Origin: Dyella silvae
GTDB lineage: Bacteria > Pseudomonadota > Gammaproteobacteria > Xanthomonadales > Rhodanobacteraceae
Direction: 5' to 3'
Length of the DNA: 64,000 bases
Assembly: GCF_026421305.1 (NCBI RefSeq)
Contig: NZ_JAPJBQ010000004.1
Span: 124,001 to 188,000, forward strand
The translations under genes and the position numbers were made by a program. Under the pieces are notes generated by a model, which made no database searches, was not told where the DNA came from, and saw only the letters and a list, made by a program, of their open reading frames with translations. Every line of letters begins with the position of its first letter. The stretch's first letter is position 1. This document shows positions 37,276-46,117 of the stretch, piece by piece.

Positions 37276-38207
37276 TATTCGGCAACCACAGCGCCAGCGG
37301 GCGGCGCATCCTTGTGCGGCGACAGGGTCCACACGTAAGCACCCACCAAGCGCGTACGCGTATCGCCCAGCACCGGTTTCCATGCCGGCATGACACCCTG
37401 GCGACCTTCGCTCAACGTCTTGTGAAGCGAAGCCTTGCTGCTTCCGTACAGCCAGTAACTATCCGTGAGATCCGGCGCCCCCATCACCTGGTTGCCCTTG
37501 CCCTGCGGGCCGTGACATGCCGAGCAAATCCCAGCGAACAGCTTTTCGCCGCGCGCGACGGCGTCCTTCGGCTGGTCAGGCATGGACAGCGAGAGCACGT
37601 ACGCAATGGTGTCGTCCACAGCCGTCGGACCACCCTGAGCTGTCAACGTGGTCGCCCACGCAGGCATCACGGCATGCCGGCCCTCCTGGATCGTTTCCAG
37701 AATACGATTCGGTGTACCGCCCCAGTGCCAGATATCGTCGGTGAGATCAGGGAAGCCAATCGCACCATGCCCGGTCGAGCCGTGGCAGGCCGCGCAGTTG
37801 TTGTTGAAGATCGCGCGGCCAATCGACACGGCAGCCGGATCCTTGGCGAGCTGATCGATGGGCTTGCCGGCATAGAGCTTGAGCGTATCGTCAAGGCGCG
37901 CGTCTTCCGCCGCCTTGTCGGTCGCCCACTCTGACCTCGAGCTCCAGTGGCCGTAGCCCTTCATGGTGCCCACGCCGTACCACACCAGGTAAGCCACCGC
38001 GAACACGAGGGTGATGTAGAACAGGTTGATCCACCACTTCGGCAGCGGCTTGTTGTACTCGGTGATGTCCTCATCCCACACATGCCCGGTTTCGTCGGGC
38101 TTGGGATCGCCGGGGCTGCGCTTGATGTTGCCTCGCAATAGCCACAGGCAGCCGAGCAGATTGAGCGCCGTCAGGGCGACGACGTACCACGTCCATGCAG
38201 AAGTCAT
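37275..38207 (-). CDS. ccoP: cbb3 oxidase diheme cytochrome c subunit CcoP
   Basis: 310-residue membrane-anchored subunit III that passes electrons to CcoO/CcoN. There are two N-terminal membrane segments (about 5-26 and 59-80) with the cbb3 linker DETGHVWDEDITEYNKPLP between them. The two CxxCH heme sites are C138-AAC-H142 and C228-SAC-H232, with candidate distal Met ligands in VMPAW (twice). The double N-terminal helix matches longer CcoP proteins. It overlaps ccoQ by 4 bp. Confidence 0.96.
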   Translation of the reverse strand: MTSAWTWYVVALTALNLLGCLWLLRGNIKRSPGDPKPDETGHVWDEDITEYNKPLPKWWINLFYITLVFAVAYLVWYGVGTMKGYGHWSSRSEWATDKAAEDARLDDTLKLYAGKPIDQLAKDPAAVSIGRAIFNNNCAACHGSTGHGAIGFPDLTDDIWHWGGTPNRILETIQEGRHAVMPAWATTLTAQGGPTAVDDTIAYVLSLSMPDQPKDAVARGEKLFAGICSACHGPQGKGNQVMGAPDLTDSYWLYGSSKASLHKTLSEGRQGVMPAWKPVLGDTRTRLVGAYVWTLSPHKDAPPAGAVVAE

Positions 38208-38344
38208 GCTGTTCCCTCCTTATCGTCGTCCAGAGGCATCTGTGCGGCCGCGTCCAGCGCGGGCTTGTTGCCCGGTCGCCATAACCAGATGCAACCACCG
38301 ACAAACAAGAGCAGCAGTACTGCGGTAATCAGGCCAGGCACCAT
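38204..38344 (-). CDS. ccoQ: cbb3 oxidase subunit CcoQ
   Basis: 46-residue protein, too short for many gene finders, starting MVPGLITAVLLLLFVGGCIW: one membrane helix followed by an acidic tail (MPLDDDKEGTA). Size, topology and its place between ccoO and ccoP identify CcoQ, which stabilises the complex. It starts 1 bp after the ccoO stop region and overlaps ccoP by 4 bp. Confidence 0.9.
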   Translation of the reverse strand: MVPGLITAVLLLLFVGGCIWLWRPGNKPALDAAAQMPLDDDKEGTA

Positions 38345-38345
38345 G

Positions 38346-38987
38346 TCACTCGGCTCCCTCTGCCACTTGCATGTCGGCCTGCGACACATGGGTGCCAAGG
38401 CTCTGCAGATAGGCCACGACGGCATCAAGCTCGGTCTTGCCTTCAACGGCTTTGGGTGCCTCGGCAATCTCGGCATCGGTGTACGGATCACCGATACGCT
38501 TGAGTGCACGCATGTGTTGCGCTACTTCCGCACCATCCAGTTTGGCTTCGGCCAGCCACGGATAAGCTGGCATGTTCGATTCGGGCACGACGTCACGCGG
38601 GTTGTGCAGATGCGCGCGATGCCAATCATCCGAGTAACCGCGCAGGCCAACGCGGGCCAGGTCGGGGCCTGTGCGCTTGCTTCCCCACTGGAACGGGTGG
38701 TCGTAAACCGACTCGCCGGCCAGTGAGTAATGCCCGTAACGCTCCGTTTCGAACCTCAGCGTGCGAACCATCTGCGAATGGCAGTTGTAGCAACCCTCGC
38801 GGATGTAGACGTCGCGCCCCGCCAGTTCCAGCGCGGGATACGGCTTGATGCCCGGCAGCGGCTTGATGGTTTCAGCCTGGAACATCAGCGGCACGATTTC
38901 CGCCAGACCGCCGAAGGACACGGCAACCGCGACCAGGATGCCCATCAGACCAATGTTCTTTTCGATTTTTGCGTGTAGTTGGCTCAT
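38346..38987 (-). CDS. ccoO: cbb3 oxidase monoheme cytochrome c subunit CcoO
   Basis: 213-residue subunit II with an N-terminal anchor (about residues 12-34) and one heme-c site, C66-YNC-H70, in [18 protein letters not shown]. The family blocks [23 protein letters not shown] and [13 protein letters not shown] (distal Met) follow. I take the ATG at 38987; six further codons upstream are open. The gene lies 10 bp downstream of ccoN. Confidence 0.96.
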   Translation of the reverse strand: MSQLHAKIEKNIGLMGILVAVAVSFGGLAEIVPLMFQAETIKPLPGIKPYPALELAGRDVYIREGCYNCHSQMVRTLRFETERYGHYSLAGESVYDHPFQWGSKRTGPDLARVGLRGYSDDWHRAHLHNPRDVVPESNMPAYPWLAEAKLDGAEVAQHMRALKRIGDPYTDAEIAEAPKAVEGKTELDAVVAYLQSLGTHVSQADMQVAEGAE

Positions 38988-38997
38988 GTCTGTTCCC

Positions 38998-40443
38998 TCA
39001 GGCACGGGCGTCGGCTGCGTTGGGCGGCAGCACGGGTTGAGGTGCCGTGCTGGCAGCGGCCAAGCGGAACGTCTTGAACACGTTCCATCCCATCACAAGC
39101 ATGCCGGCCAGCACGATCAGGCCGCCGCCGAGACGGAACAGGTAGTAGGGCTTGGTGGCGTTGAGCGCCTCGACGAACGAGTAGACGAGCGTCCCGTTTT
39201 CGGGATCGGTGGCGCGCCACATCAGGCCCTGGGTGACACCTGCAATCCACATGGACGCGATATAGACGACCACGCCAATCGTGTGCAGCCAGAAGTGCGT
39301 GTCGATCAGCTTGATCGAGTACATCTTCGGCAGGCCAAGCAGGCGCGGCAGCATCGCGTAGATGGAGCCGATGGAGATCATCGCGACCCAGCCGATGGCG
39401 CCCGCATGTACGTGGCCAATGGTCCAGTCGGTGTAGTGGCTGAGTGAGTTGACCGTCTTGATGGACATCATCGGCCCCTCAAACGTGCTCATCATGTAGA
39501 ACGAGAGCGAGACGATGAGGAACTTCAGAATCGGATCGGTGCGCAGCTTGTACCAGACGCCCGACAGGGTAAGGATGCCGTTGATTGCACCACCCCACGA
39601 CGGCGCCAGCAGCACCAGCGAAAACACCATGCCCAGTGACTGGGCCCAGTCGGGCAGCGCCGTGTATTGCAGGTGATGCGGACCCGCCCACATGTACACC
39701 GCGATCAGTGCCCAGAAGTGCACGATCGACAGACGGTAGGAGTAAATGGGGCGGCCGGCTTGCTTGGGCACGAAGTAATACATCATGCCGAGGAAGGCGG
39801 TGGTCAGGAAAAAGCCCACGGCGTTATGCCCGTACCACCACTGCACCATGGCGTCGACCGCACCCGAGTACACCGAGTACGACTTGAACGCACCCGCCGG
39901 GATGGCGAGGTTGTTGACGATATGCAGCAGCGCAATGGTGATGATGTACGCGCCATAGAACCAGTTGGCGACGTAGATGTGCTTGACCTTGCGCTTGGCG
40001 ATGGTGCCGAAGAACACCACCGCGTAGGCAACCCACACGATAGTGATGAGGATATCGATGGGCCACTCAAGCTCGGCATACTCCTTGCCCTGCGTGTATC
40101 CCATCGGCAAGGTGATGGCCGCCGCGACGATCACCAGCTGCCACCCCCAGAACACGAATGACGCCAGCTTGTCCGACAACAGCCGTACATGGCAGGTGCG
40201 CTGAACCGTGTAGAGGCTGGTGGCAAATAGCGCCGAACCGCCGAACGCGAAAATCACCGCATTGGTGTGCAGCGGACGAAGACGGCCGTAGCTGAGCCAC
40301 GGCACATCGAAACCAAGGGCGGGCCAATACAGCTGCGCGGCGATGAAAACGCCGACCAGCATGCCGACCACACCCCAGACCACGGTCATAACGGCGAATT
40401 GCCTTACGACCTTGTCGTTGTAACTCCCCTCGACGCCCACCAT
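38998..40443 (-). CDS. ccoN: cbb3-type cytochrome c oxidase catalytic subunit CcoN
   Basis: 481-residue subunit I with 12 or so membrane helices, carrying low-spin heme b and the high-spin heme b3-CuB centre where O2 is reduced with high affinity. The blocks [39 protein letters not shown] (CuB/active-site His region), [20 protein letters not shown] and [15 protein letters not shown] contain the conserved His ligands. The ATG at 40443 has AAGGAG 8 nt upstream, so I prefer it over the GTG at 40452. It is the first gene of the ten-gene minus-strand operon. Confidence 0.97.
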   Translation of the reverse strand: MVGVEGSYNDKVVRQFAVMTVVWGVVGMLVGVFIAAQLYWPALGFDVPWLSYGRLRPLHTNAVIFAFGGSALFATSLYTVQRTCHVRLLSDKLASFVFWGWQLVIVAAAITLPMGYTQGKEYAELEWPIDILITIVWVAYAVVFFGTIAKRKVKHIYVANWFYGAYIITIALLHIVNNLAIPAGAFKSYSVYSGAVDAMVQWWYGHNAVGFFLTTAFLGMMYYFVPKQAGRPIYSYRLSIVHFWALIAVYMWAGPHHLQYTALPDWAQSLGMVFSLVLLAPSWGGAINGILTLSGVWYKLRTDPILKFLIVSLSFYMMSTFEGPMMSIKTVNSLSHYTDWTIGHVHAGAIGWVAMISIGSIYAMLPRLLGLPKMYSIKLIDTHFWLHTIGVVVYIASMWIAGVTQGLMWRATDPENGTLVYSFVEALNATKPYYLFRLGGGLIVLAGMLVMGWNVFKTFRLAAASTAPQPVLPPNAADARA

Positions 40444-40504
40444 GAGGCCCACTCCTTGCCATGACTAAACGCCAAAAGTTTGGTGGGCACTCCGGAAAAC
40501 ACGA

Positions 40505-40518
40505 TTGATCTATATCAA
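40505..40518 (-). promoter_or_regulatory. Anr/FNR-type operator upstream of ccoN
   Basis: TTGATCTATATCAA is a perfect match to TTGAT-N4-ATCAA. Its centre (40511.5) would lie at -41.5 of a start site near 40470, giving a leader of about 27 nt, a class II activator geometry. This predicts induction of the cco operon at low oxygen. It also lies between the divergent ccoN and metF genes. Confidence 0.88.
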
Positions 40519-40585
40519 TGGCAACCGGGCGCGGTTTGTCGCAGGTCAAGACTGAGACGGTGTCCTGGGCAGGGGTGGCGTCTAG

Positions 40586-40618
40586 ATATCTCTATATCGC
40601 GAAAAAGAGATATATACT
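40586..40618 (+). promoter_or_regulatory. metF promoter with overlapping inverted repeat (candidate operator)
   Basis: The -10 box TATACT lies at 40613-40618, 30 nt before the ATG. ATATCTCT (40586-40593) and AGAGATAT (40606-40613) form an inverted repeat with a 12-nt spacer, spanning the -35/-10 interval. No good -35 is present. Such placement is typical of a repressor or activator site; the protein is unknown from this window. Confidence 0.55.
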
Positions 40619-40648
40619 GTCCTCATCGCTAACTCAGGGACCGTTGAG

Positions 40649-41476
40649 ATGCCGTCCATCAGCTTCGAGTTCTTTCCGCCCAAGACCGACGAGCAGCGCG
40701 CGCAGCTCGACCAAGCGGCGACCCAGCTCAAGTCGCTGTCGCCCGAATATGTGTCAGTCACTTTCGGCGCGGGCGGTTCCACGCTCAGCTATACCGGCGA
40801 AACGGTTCACCACCTGCATACCAGGCATGGGCTCAATGTGGCGCCCCACCTGTCGTGCGTGGGCGGCACGAGGGCCGAGCTGGCCGAGCTGCTGGATAGC
40901 TATCGGGCCGCTGGCTATCGGCGCATCGTGGCGCTGCGCGGTGATCTCCCTTCAGGTATGGCAACGCCCGGCGACTTCCGCTATGCGGCCGAGCTGGTTC
41001 GCTTTATCCGTGAACATTCGGGCGACCACTTCCATATCGAAGTCGCCGCTTACCCGGAAACCCATCCGCAAGCCGACGACGCTCTGGCCGATCTGCGTCA
41101 TTTCAAGGCCAAGGTGGATGCGGGCGCCAATGGCGCCATCACCCAGTACTTCTTCAACGCGGATGCGTACTTTCGTTTCGTAGACGATGCGCAACGCCTG
41201 GGTGTGAATGTGCCGATCGTGCCCGGCATCATGCCGATCTCGAATTTTTCTCAGCTCAAGCGCTTCTCCGATGGGTGCGGCGCCGAGATCCCGCGCTGGA
41301 TCGTCAAGCGCATGCAGGCCCATGGTGACGACGCCGCGGCTATCCGCCAGCTGGGTGCTGATGTGGTGGCGCAGCTTTGCCGCCGATTGCTGGACGGCGG
41401 CGCGCCTGGCCTGCATTTCTATACGTTGAACCGCGCCAAGGCGACTCGGGCGATACTCGACCGGCTGCACGGTTAA
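40649..41476 (+). CDS. metF: 5,10-Methylenetetrahydrofolate reductase
   Basis: 275-residue FAD enzyme that makes 5-methyl-THF for methionine synthesis. The N-terminus MPSISFEFFPPKTDEQRAQL carries the conserved FEFFPPK. VSVTFGAGGST, HLSCVGGT-like (PHLSCVGGTRAELAELL), VALRGDLP and the NADH/folate-binding QYFFNADAYFRF and GIMPISNFSQLKRF blocks are present. Length is slightly short but complete. It is divergent from ccoN and followed closely by a DUF4124 gene. Confidence 0.96.
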   Translation: MPSISFEFFPPKTDEQRAQLDQAATQLKSLSPEYVSVTFGAGGSTLSYTGETVHHLHTRHGLNVAPHLSCVGGTRAELAELLDSYRAAGYRRIVALRGDLPSGMATPGDFRYAAELVRFIREHSGDHFHIEVAAYPETHPQADDALADLRHFKAKVDAGANGAITQYFFNADAYFRFVDDAQRLGVNVPIVPGIMPISNFSQLKRFSDGCGAEIPRWIVKRMQAHGDDAAAIRQLGADVVAQLCRRLLDGGAPGLHFYTLNRAKATRAILDRLHG

Positions 41477-41504
41477 GTATCACGGGCGAGCGTAAGCTCG
41501 CCTC

Positions 41505-42077
41505 ATGATTCAACGATTCGCCCTGCTGCTGATACTGCTTCTCTGTTCCGCGAGCGCCCTGGCTCAGGATGGTATTCATCGTTGCGTCGGCCCCGATGGC
41601 AATCCGCTGTTTACCGATCAACCCTGCGCGGCGCTGCAAGCCACCCCAGTAGCCGCCCCCAGCGAACCGTCGCCAAACCTGCAGACGCCAACGGTGACGG
41701 AGCCGCCTCCGGTGTTGTGCGCATCGAGCGTCGCGGAACTTCGCCAGAGTGTGTTGGACGCCTTTGCCAGCCGTAACCCCAATCGGCTCGCGGGCCTGAT
41801 GCTTTGGGGTGGCTACGGGCATGACGCGGTGGTGGCTGATATCCGCTCCATGAGCGCCCTGATGCGACAGACCCTGCTGGACGTTGGGGAAGATACCGGC
41901 GACCCGCCCTCGGCTTCTTCGTCCCCGGGCGACGCAGGAACCCCACCGCCCCGCGCCACCGCCAACCCGCGCATCGTGGTACGAACCGTCGCCGACGACG
42001 GCAGCGGCGCTGCCCGCGAAACCCATTTCAACGTCGTGCGGCGGTCCGGCTGCCTCTGGCTGCGCAACTCAGGCTGA
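41505..42077 (+). CDS. DUF4124-domain exported protein
   Basis: 190-residue protein with a signal peptide (about residues 1-20, LLLILLLCSASALAQ). The N-terminal DUF4124 domain (about 22-45) is IHRCVGPDGNPLFTDQPC, with its two cysteines. A Pro-rich linker follows, then a region with FASRNPNRLAGLMLWGGYGH. Function is unknown; DUF4124 proteins are widespread periplasmic proteins in this order. It starts 28 bp after metF, so it may be cotranscribed. Confidence 0.82.
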   Translation: MIQRFALLLILLLCSASALAQDGIHRCVGPDGNPLFTDQPCAALQATPVAAPSEPSPNLQTPTVTEPPPVLCASSVAELRQSVLDAFASRNPNRLAGLMLWGGYGHDAVVADIRSMSALMRQTLLDVGEDTGDPPSASSSPGDAGTPPPRATANPRIVVRTVADDGSGAARETHFNVVRRSGCLWLRNSG

Positions 42078-42185
42078 CACCCCATTCGCCTCCCGGCGAG
42101 CGACGCGCTACGCCGTGAAAGTCGGTGAGGCCGGTCCAGCGCCTGCCGGGTTATCATGACGCGATTTTGTCCCCGGAGAATCGAT

Positions 42186-43103
42186 ATGGCGCAGCAGTAC
42201 CCCGACTGGATCTGGCAGAACGGAGCCATCAAGCCCTGGCAGGAAGCAACGACCCACGTGATGGCGCATGCGCTGCACTATGGTTCGTCGGTTTTCGAGG
42301 GTATTCGCAGCTACGCCACTCCTGATGGAGCAGCGATCTTCCGCCTGACGGACCACCTGAAGCGTCTGTATCAGTCTGCCAAAATTTACGATATGGCCGT
42401 GCCGTACACGCAGGACGAGCTTGCCGCCGCATGCCGCGAAGTGGTGCGCCGCAATGGTCTCACCGCCGCTTATCTGCGACCGGTGGCTTATCGCGGTCTC
42501 GGTGGCTTCGGCCTTTCCGCGGAAACCCCGATCGATGTCGCCGTGGCCGCATGGCCGATGGGTCCGTACCTCGGCCCCGAAGCACTGGAAAACGGCATCG
42601 AAGCGTGTGTTTCGAGCTGGCAGCGTTTCGCGCCCAACACCATTCCCGCCGGCGCCAAAGCGGGCGGCAACTATCTTTCCGGTCAGCTGATCGCCCGCGA
42701 AGCGCGCCGCCTGGGTTTTGGCGAGGGCATCGCCATGGCCTCCAGCGGTTTGCTCAGCGAGGGCGCAGGCGAGAACCTGTTCCTGGTATTCGATGGTGTG
42801 CTGCACACGACGCCGGCCAGCGCTTCCATCCTTACCGGCATCACGCGCGACACGATCAAGACGCTGGCCCGTGAAGACGGCATTGAAGTGGTTGAGCGCG
42901 ACATTCCGCGCGAGTACCTCTATCTGTGCGATGAGCTGCTGATGTGCGGCACGGCGGCGGAAATCACGCCAATCCGTGCGGTTGACGGCAAGAAGATCGG
43001 CAGCGGCAAGGCTGGCCGTGTCACGCGCCGCCTGCAGGAACTGTTCTTCGGTCTGTTCAACGGCAAGACCAACGACCAGTGGGGCTGGCTGGAGCCGCTC
43101 TGA
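42186..43103 (+). CDS. ilvE: Branched-chain amino acid aminotransferase
   Basis: Class IV PLP enzyme of 305 residues that makes Leu, Ile and Val from their 2-oxo acids. It begins MAQQYPDWIWQNGAIKPW and contains HALHYGSSVFEGIRSY, the PLP lysine in PAGAKAGGNYLSGQL (Lys158), EGAGENLFLVFDGVL and CGTAAEITPIRAVDG. GGAG lies about 9 nt upstream of the ATG; the frame is open to 42156. It ends in a shared terminator with the convergent histidine kinase gene. Confidence 0.95.
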   Translation: MAQQYPDWIWQNGAIKPWQEATTHVMAHALHYGSSVFEGIRSYATPDGAAIFRLTDHLKRLYQSAKIYDMAVPYTQDELAAACREVVRRNGLTAAYLRPVAYRGLGGFGLSAETPIDVAVAAWPMGPYLGPEALENGIEACVSSWQRFAPNTIPAGAKAGGNYLSGQLIAREARRLGFGEGIAMASSGLLSEGAGENLFLVFDGVLHTTPASASILTGITRDTIKTLAREDGIEVVERDIPREYLYLCDELLMCGTAAEITPIRAVDGKKIGSGKAGRVTRRLQELFFGLFNGKTNDQWGWLEPL

Positions 43104-43110
43104 GCGCAGA

Positions 43111-43150
43111 AACAAAAAGACAGCGGGGCTCAGGCCCCGCTGTCCGTTTT
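43111..43150. terminator. Bidirectional terminator between ilvE and the histidine kinase gene
   Basis: GACAGCGGGGC (43119-43129) pairs with GCCCCGCTGTC (43134-43144). It is flanked by CAAAAAG on the left and CGTTTT on the right, so a U-tract follows in either direction. Confidence 0.88.
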
Positions 43151-43161
43151 ACGAAGTCACT

Positions 43162-44445
43162 TCAGGCGAAGACGATGCTGGCGATCGCGCCATTGGTATC
43201 GGAACGCGGACGCATCGACACCTCCCAGCCATAGAGTTCGCAGAGTCGGCGAACGATGGCCAGACCCAGGCCGGCGCCGCTGCCACCCGCACCCTCGCCA
43301 CGCACGCCACGCTGGAACAAACGTTCCGCATCTTCCGGCTTGATGCCCGGCCCGGTATCGATGATGTCGATGCGCTTGTCGCTCACCTCCACCGTCACCG
43401 TGCCTTCGAGCGTGTACTTGATGGCGTTGCCAATGAGGTTGGTCAACGCCACCGACAAGACCGAGGCAGGCGCATTCACGCTCACCGGCTGCCTGACCAG
43501 CAGTTCGATGCCCAGCGGCTTGTCGCGCATCTGGGGACGCTGGCTCTCGATGACGTCAGACGCCACCTTCGCCACTTCCGTGGTCTCGCCACGCGTGGGG
43601 CCGCGACGCTCCGCACGGGACAGCAACAGCAGCGCTTCGATCAGCTCCGTCGCCTGACGCGAGGCGCGCTCGATGCGCTTCAGGCGCTCGCGCAACTTGT
43701 CAGTGAGATCGGGCGACCCCTGCAGCAATTCGGTGGTGCTGGAAATCACGGCCAGCGGCGTGCGCAGCTCGTGGCTCACGTCGGAGTTGAATTCGCGGTC
43801 ACGCTCCACCATCGCGGTGAGCCGCTGCGAATACTCATCCAACGCCAACGCCAGCTCGCCCACTTCGTCGTCGGCAAAATGCGGAGCCAGCGGTTCGGCT
43901 TTGCCGTTCTTGCGGAAATCGCGCAGGCGTCGCGCCAGATCGCTTACCGGCTTGAGCACCTTGCGCGAAAGCCACAGGCCCAGCACCAAGGACAGCAACC
44001 CGAACAGGAACACCGCGCCGATCACGCTGATCAGCAGCTGCTGCTTGCCTAGTTCTTCGCGCGACACGTCGTAGCGCAGGAAGCTGATGATGCCGTTCTC
44101 ACGAAACACCGCCAGCTTGTAGTGATGCCGCTGGCCTTCCTGATCGGTTTCGTAGATGTCGTGCACCCCATTGTCCAGGTTCTGCCAGGACAACGGTGCC
44201 TTGTAGAGCGTGCGATCGCTCAGCACGGTGCCGGTGAGCAAGCGGGATCCGCTCGGCGCACCGGGGTGATCGTGTGCCTGTTGATTGGCCCAGCGTGCGT
44301 CATCCATCAGGCTGGCGTTGACCAGCTGATCTTCCACTCTGCTGCGGATGTTGAGGGCCGCAAATGCAAACAACGCGCTGAGGCCGAAACCGAACAGCGC
44401 GAAGGAGACGACCAGGCGATACCTGAGCTTACGCCTGGACTGCAT
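43162..44445 (-). CDS. Two-component sensor histidine kinase
   Basis: 427-residue inner-membrane kinase. TM1 is at about 9-32, a periplasmic sensor at 33-135, TM2 at 136-159 and HAMP at 160-212. The HisKA motif is FNSDVSHELRTPLAVISS with phospho-acceptor His225. ATP-binding boxes are N (NLIGNAIKYT), G1 (DTGPGIKPED) and G2 (GGSGAGLGLAIVRRL). The sensor lacks a recognisable ligand domain. The ATG at 44445 overlaps the regulator stop by 17 bp. The frame is open upstream to 44469. Confidence 0.92.
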   Translation of the reverse strand: MQSRRKLRYRLVVSFALFGFGLSALFAFAALNIRSRVEDQLVNASLMDDARWANQQAHDHPGAPSGSRLLTGTVLSDRTLYKAPLSWQNLDNGVHDIYETDQEGQRHHYKLAVFRENGIISFLRYDVSREELGKQQLLISVIGAVFLFGLLSLVLGLWLSRKVLKPVSDLARRLRDFRKNGKAEPLAPHFADDEVGELALALDEYSQRLTAMVERDREFNSDVSHELRTPLAVISSTTELLQGSPDLTDKLRERLKRIERASRQATELIEALLLLSRAERRGPTRGETTEVAKVASDVIESQRPQMRDKPLGIELLVRQPVSVNAPASVLSVALTNLIGNAIKYTLEGTVTVEVSDKRIDIIDTGPGIKPEDAERLFQRGVRGEGAGGSGAGLGLAIVRRLCELYGWEVSMRPRSDTNGAIASIVFA

Positions 44446-45115
44446 CCGGTTCGACCATCCGATATCCAATGCCGTGCCGCGTGTGGATCAGCGGCTTGTC
44501 GAACGGCTTATCGATCGCGGCGCGCAAACCATGGATGTGCACGCGCAGCGAATCGCTGTCCGGCAGCTCTTCGCCCCACACGCGCTGTTCCAGATCCTGT
44601 CGCGTCACCACCGACGGGCTCGCCTCCATCAGCGCCTGCAACAGTTTCAGGCCGATGGGGTTGAGCTGGATCGACTTACCTTCGCGGGTCACGGTGAGCG
44701 TGTCGAGGTTGTAGGTGAGATCGCCCACCTTGAGCACGCGGCTCTGGGGCCCCTTGCCACGTCGGGCCAGCACTTCCAGGCGTGCCGCCAGCTCCTGCAG
44801 CGCGAAGGGCTTGGTCATGTAATCGTCCGCGCCCGACTCAAAGCCCGTGAGCTTCTGCTCCAACGCATCGCGCGCCGTCAGCATCAGGATGGGCGTCTGC
44901 TTGTGGGCCTCGTGCCGCAGCTTGCGCGCGACATCCAGGCCATCCATGCCCGGGAGGGTCAGGTCCAGCACGATCACGTCGAAGTCATGCACCACCGCCA
45001 GATGCAGGCCGGTCACGCCATCGCCGGCAAAATCGACCACATGGCCGCGGTCTTCCAGATAATCGCCGATGTTGGTCGCGATATCGCTGTTGTCTTCGAT
45101 CACCAGTACGCGCAT
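44429..45115 (-). CDS. OmpR/PhoB-family response regulator
   Basis: 228-residue regulator with a receiver domain (acidic pocket Glu7-Asp8, phospho-acceptor Asp51 in VIVLDLTLPGMDGL, Lys in DDYMTKPFALQEL) and a winged-helix output domain ending DSLRVHIHGLRAAIDKPFDK. It starts MRVLVIEDNSDIATNIGDYL at ATG 45115; the frame is open to 45202 but family alignment supports this start. It precedes its cognate kinase with an overlap. Target genes cannot be predicted here. Confidence 0.93.
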   Translation of the reverse strand: MRVLVIEDNSDIATNIGDYLEDRGHVVDFAGDGVTGLHLAVVHDFDVIVLDLTLPGMDGLDVARKLRHEAHKQTPILMLTARDALEQKLTGFESGADDYMTKPFALQELAARLEVLARRGKGPQSRVLKVGDLTYNLDTLTVTREGKSIQLNPIGLKLLQALMEASPSVVTRQDLEQRVWGEELPDSDSLRVHIHGLRAAIDKPFDKPLIHTRHGIGYRMVEPDAVQA

Positions 45116-45230
45116 GCGTCCTCCATACGCAGCCGGCATAGGGGCCGGCCGTGGCGGCAAGCTTAACAAGCTGCGCCGGGGAAAGGGGCTCCCGGCGAGC
45201 ACAAAGCTGAACGGGATGCACGATGGGCAA

Positions 45231-45274
45231 GAAAAAAGCCCAGGCAGCCCGACTTAGCGTCGCTTTGCCTGGGC
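45231..45274 (-). terminator. Terminator after the tandem secreted-protein array
   Basis: On the minus strand GCCCAGGCA (45266-45274) pairs with TGCCTGGGC (45238-45246) and is followed by TTTTTTC. It separates the array from the response-regulator gene. The rest of 45116-45416 shows no gene and must hold the regulator promoter. Confidence 0.85.
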
Positions 45275-45416
45275 CCAAGCTACTGCCCCGATACCGAAAT
45301 CTGCTGTCACCATACCTTGCGGGAAGTGCCAAGCAAATTGCAGTGGAGCCTTTATAGGGGCGCCGCGGTTACACGGTGGTTAACCGGTACTCACTTCGGC
45401 GTTAATCCCTGAGCTC

Positions 45417-45905
45417 TCAATTTCCAGGGCCCCTGCCGTTCTGAACCTGTTGCTTGCTACGCAGGAAATCCTGCGCCTGACCGCTGTCTTCGGTGAGCTG
45501 GCGCTGCGTACGGCATACCGTCTTGGGAATATTGGATCCCATCGGCTTGACCTGCTCGCAAATTTCACGGTCTGCGTCATGGCGAGTCAGAATCGCGTTG
45601 ACTTCGGATTGGTTGTTGTAGAGCTCAACCTTGGTCGCCTGATCCATCGCATCGACGGTGCCAAACCTGTCGTAGAGCGACTGCATATTGCTCAGGTCGC
45701 GATTGACCGTCGCCTGCTGGTTCTTGTCCACGGAATCGAACCGCCCACCCGGCGCCATTTGCTGGCGAACGTGATCGGCCACAGCGGCGAACTGATCCTT
45801 GGTATCAGCCTTGACGTCAGGCTTGGCTTCCTTTGCAACGACGGTAGCCACCTGCAACACCATCGCCATCGCTGCCAACAACGGCAGCCAGCGCTTGCAC
45901 TTCAT
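45417..45905 (-). CDS. Tandem secreted protein, copy 1 (unknown family)
   Basis: 162-residue protein, starting MKCKRWLPLLAAMAMVLQVA, with a cleavable signal peptide of about 24 residues (ending VVAKEA). The mature domain is acidic and helical: DQFAAVADHVRQQMAPGGRF, then DLSNMQSLYDRFGTVDAMDQ, then ELYNNQSEVNAILTRHDADR. A conserved C-terminal motif REICEQVKPMGSNIPKTVCR has two cysteines 14 residues apart, likely a disulfide. Most positions are identical to copies 2 and 3, with the C-terminal tail (QVQNGRGPGN) diverging. I do not recognise a named family. It has its own promoter and terminator. Confidence 0.9.
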   Translation of the reverse strand: MKCKRWLPLLAAMAMVLQVATVVAKEAKPDVKADTKDQFAAVADHVRQQMAPGGRFDSVDKNQQATVNRDLSNMQSLYDRFGTVDAMDQATKVELYNNQSEVNAILTRHDADREICEQVKPMGSNIPKTVCRTQRQLTEDSGQAQDFLRSKQQVQNGRGPGN

Positions 45906-45962
45906 CCCTTGCCTCCCAACCTGCTGCATCCCCCCACGGGACGCGCCCTGCAGGAACGCCCG

Positions 45963-45991
45963 ATCCTAGGCGCAACCCGTTTCGAGGTCAA
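45963..45991 (-). promoter_or_regulatory. Promoter of tandem copy 1
   Basis: TTGACC (45986-45991) and TAGGAT (45963-45968), 17-nt spacer. The same layout recurs before copies 2 and 3. Confidence 0.75.
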
Positions 45992-46079
45992 AAATGCCAA
46001 TCGGACCCATCGACCTTCTGCAGGCAACGGCGCCCTTGCGGCGCCGGCTAATGGGATTCTGCATCAAGCAACCAACCAT

Positions 46080-46110
46080 GGCGGCCACCGCATCAACAGC
46101 GGCGGCCGCC
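46080..46110 (-). terminator. Hairpin after tandem copy 2
   Basis: GGCGGCC (46080-46086) and GGCCGCC (46104-46110) form a stem 7 bp past the copy 2 stop. It is derived from a duplicated segment of rimK coding sequence. The U-tract is weak, so termination is possible but not certain. Confidence 0.5.
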
Positions 46111-46117
46111 TCGTCAC

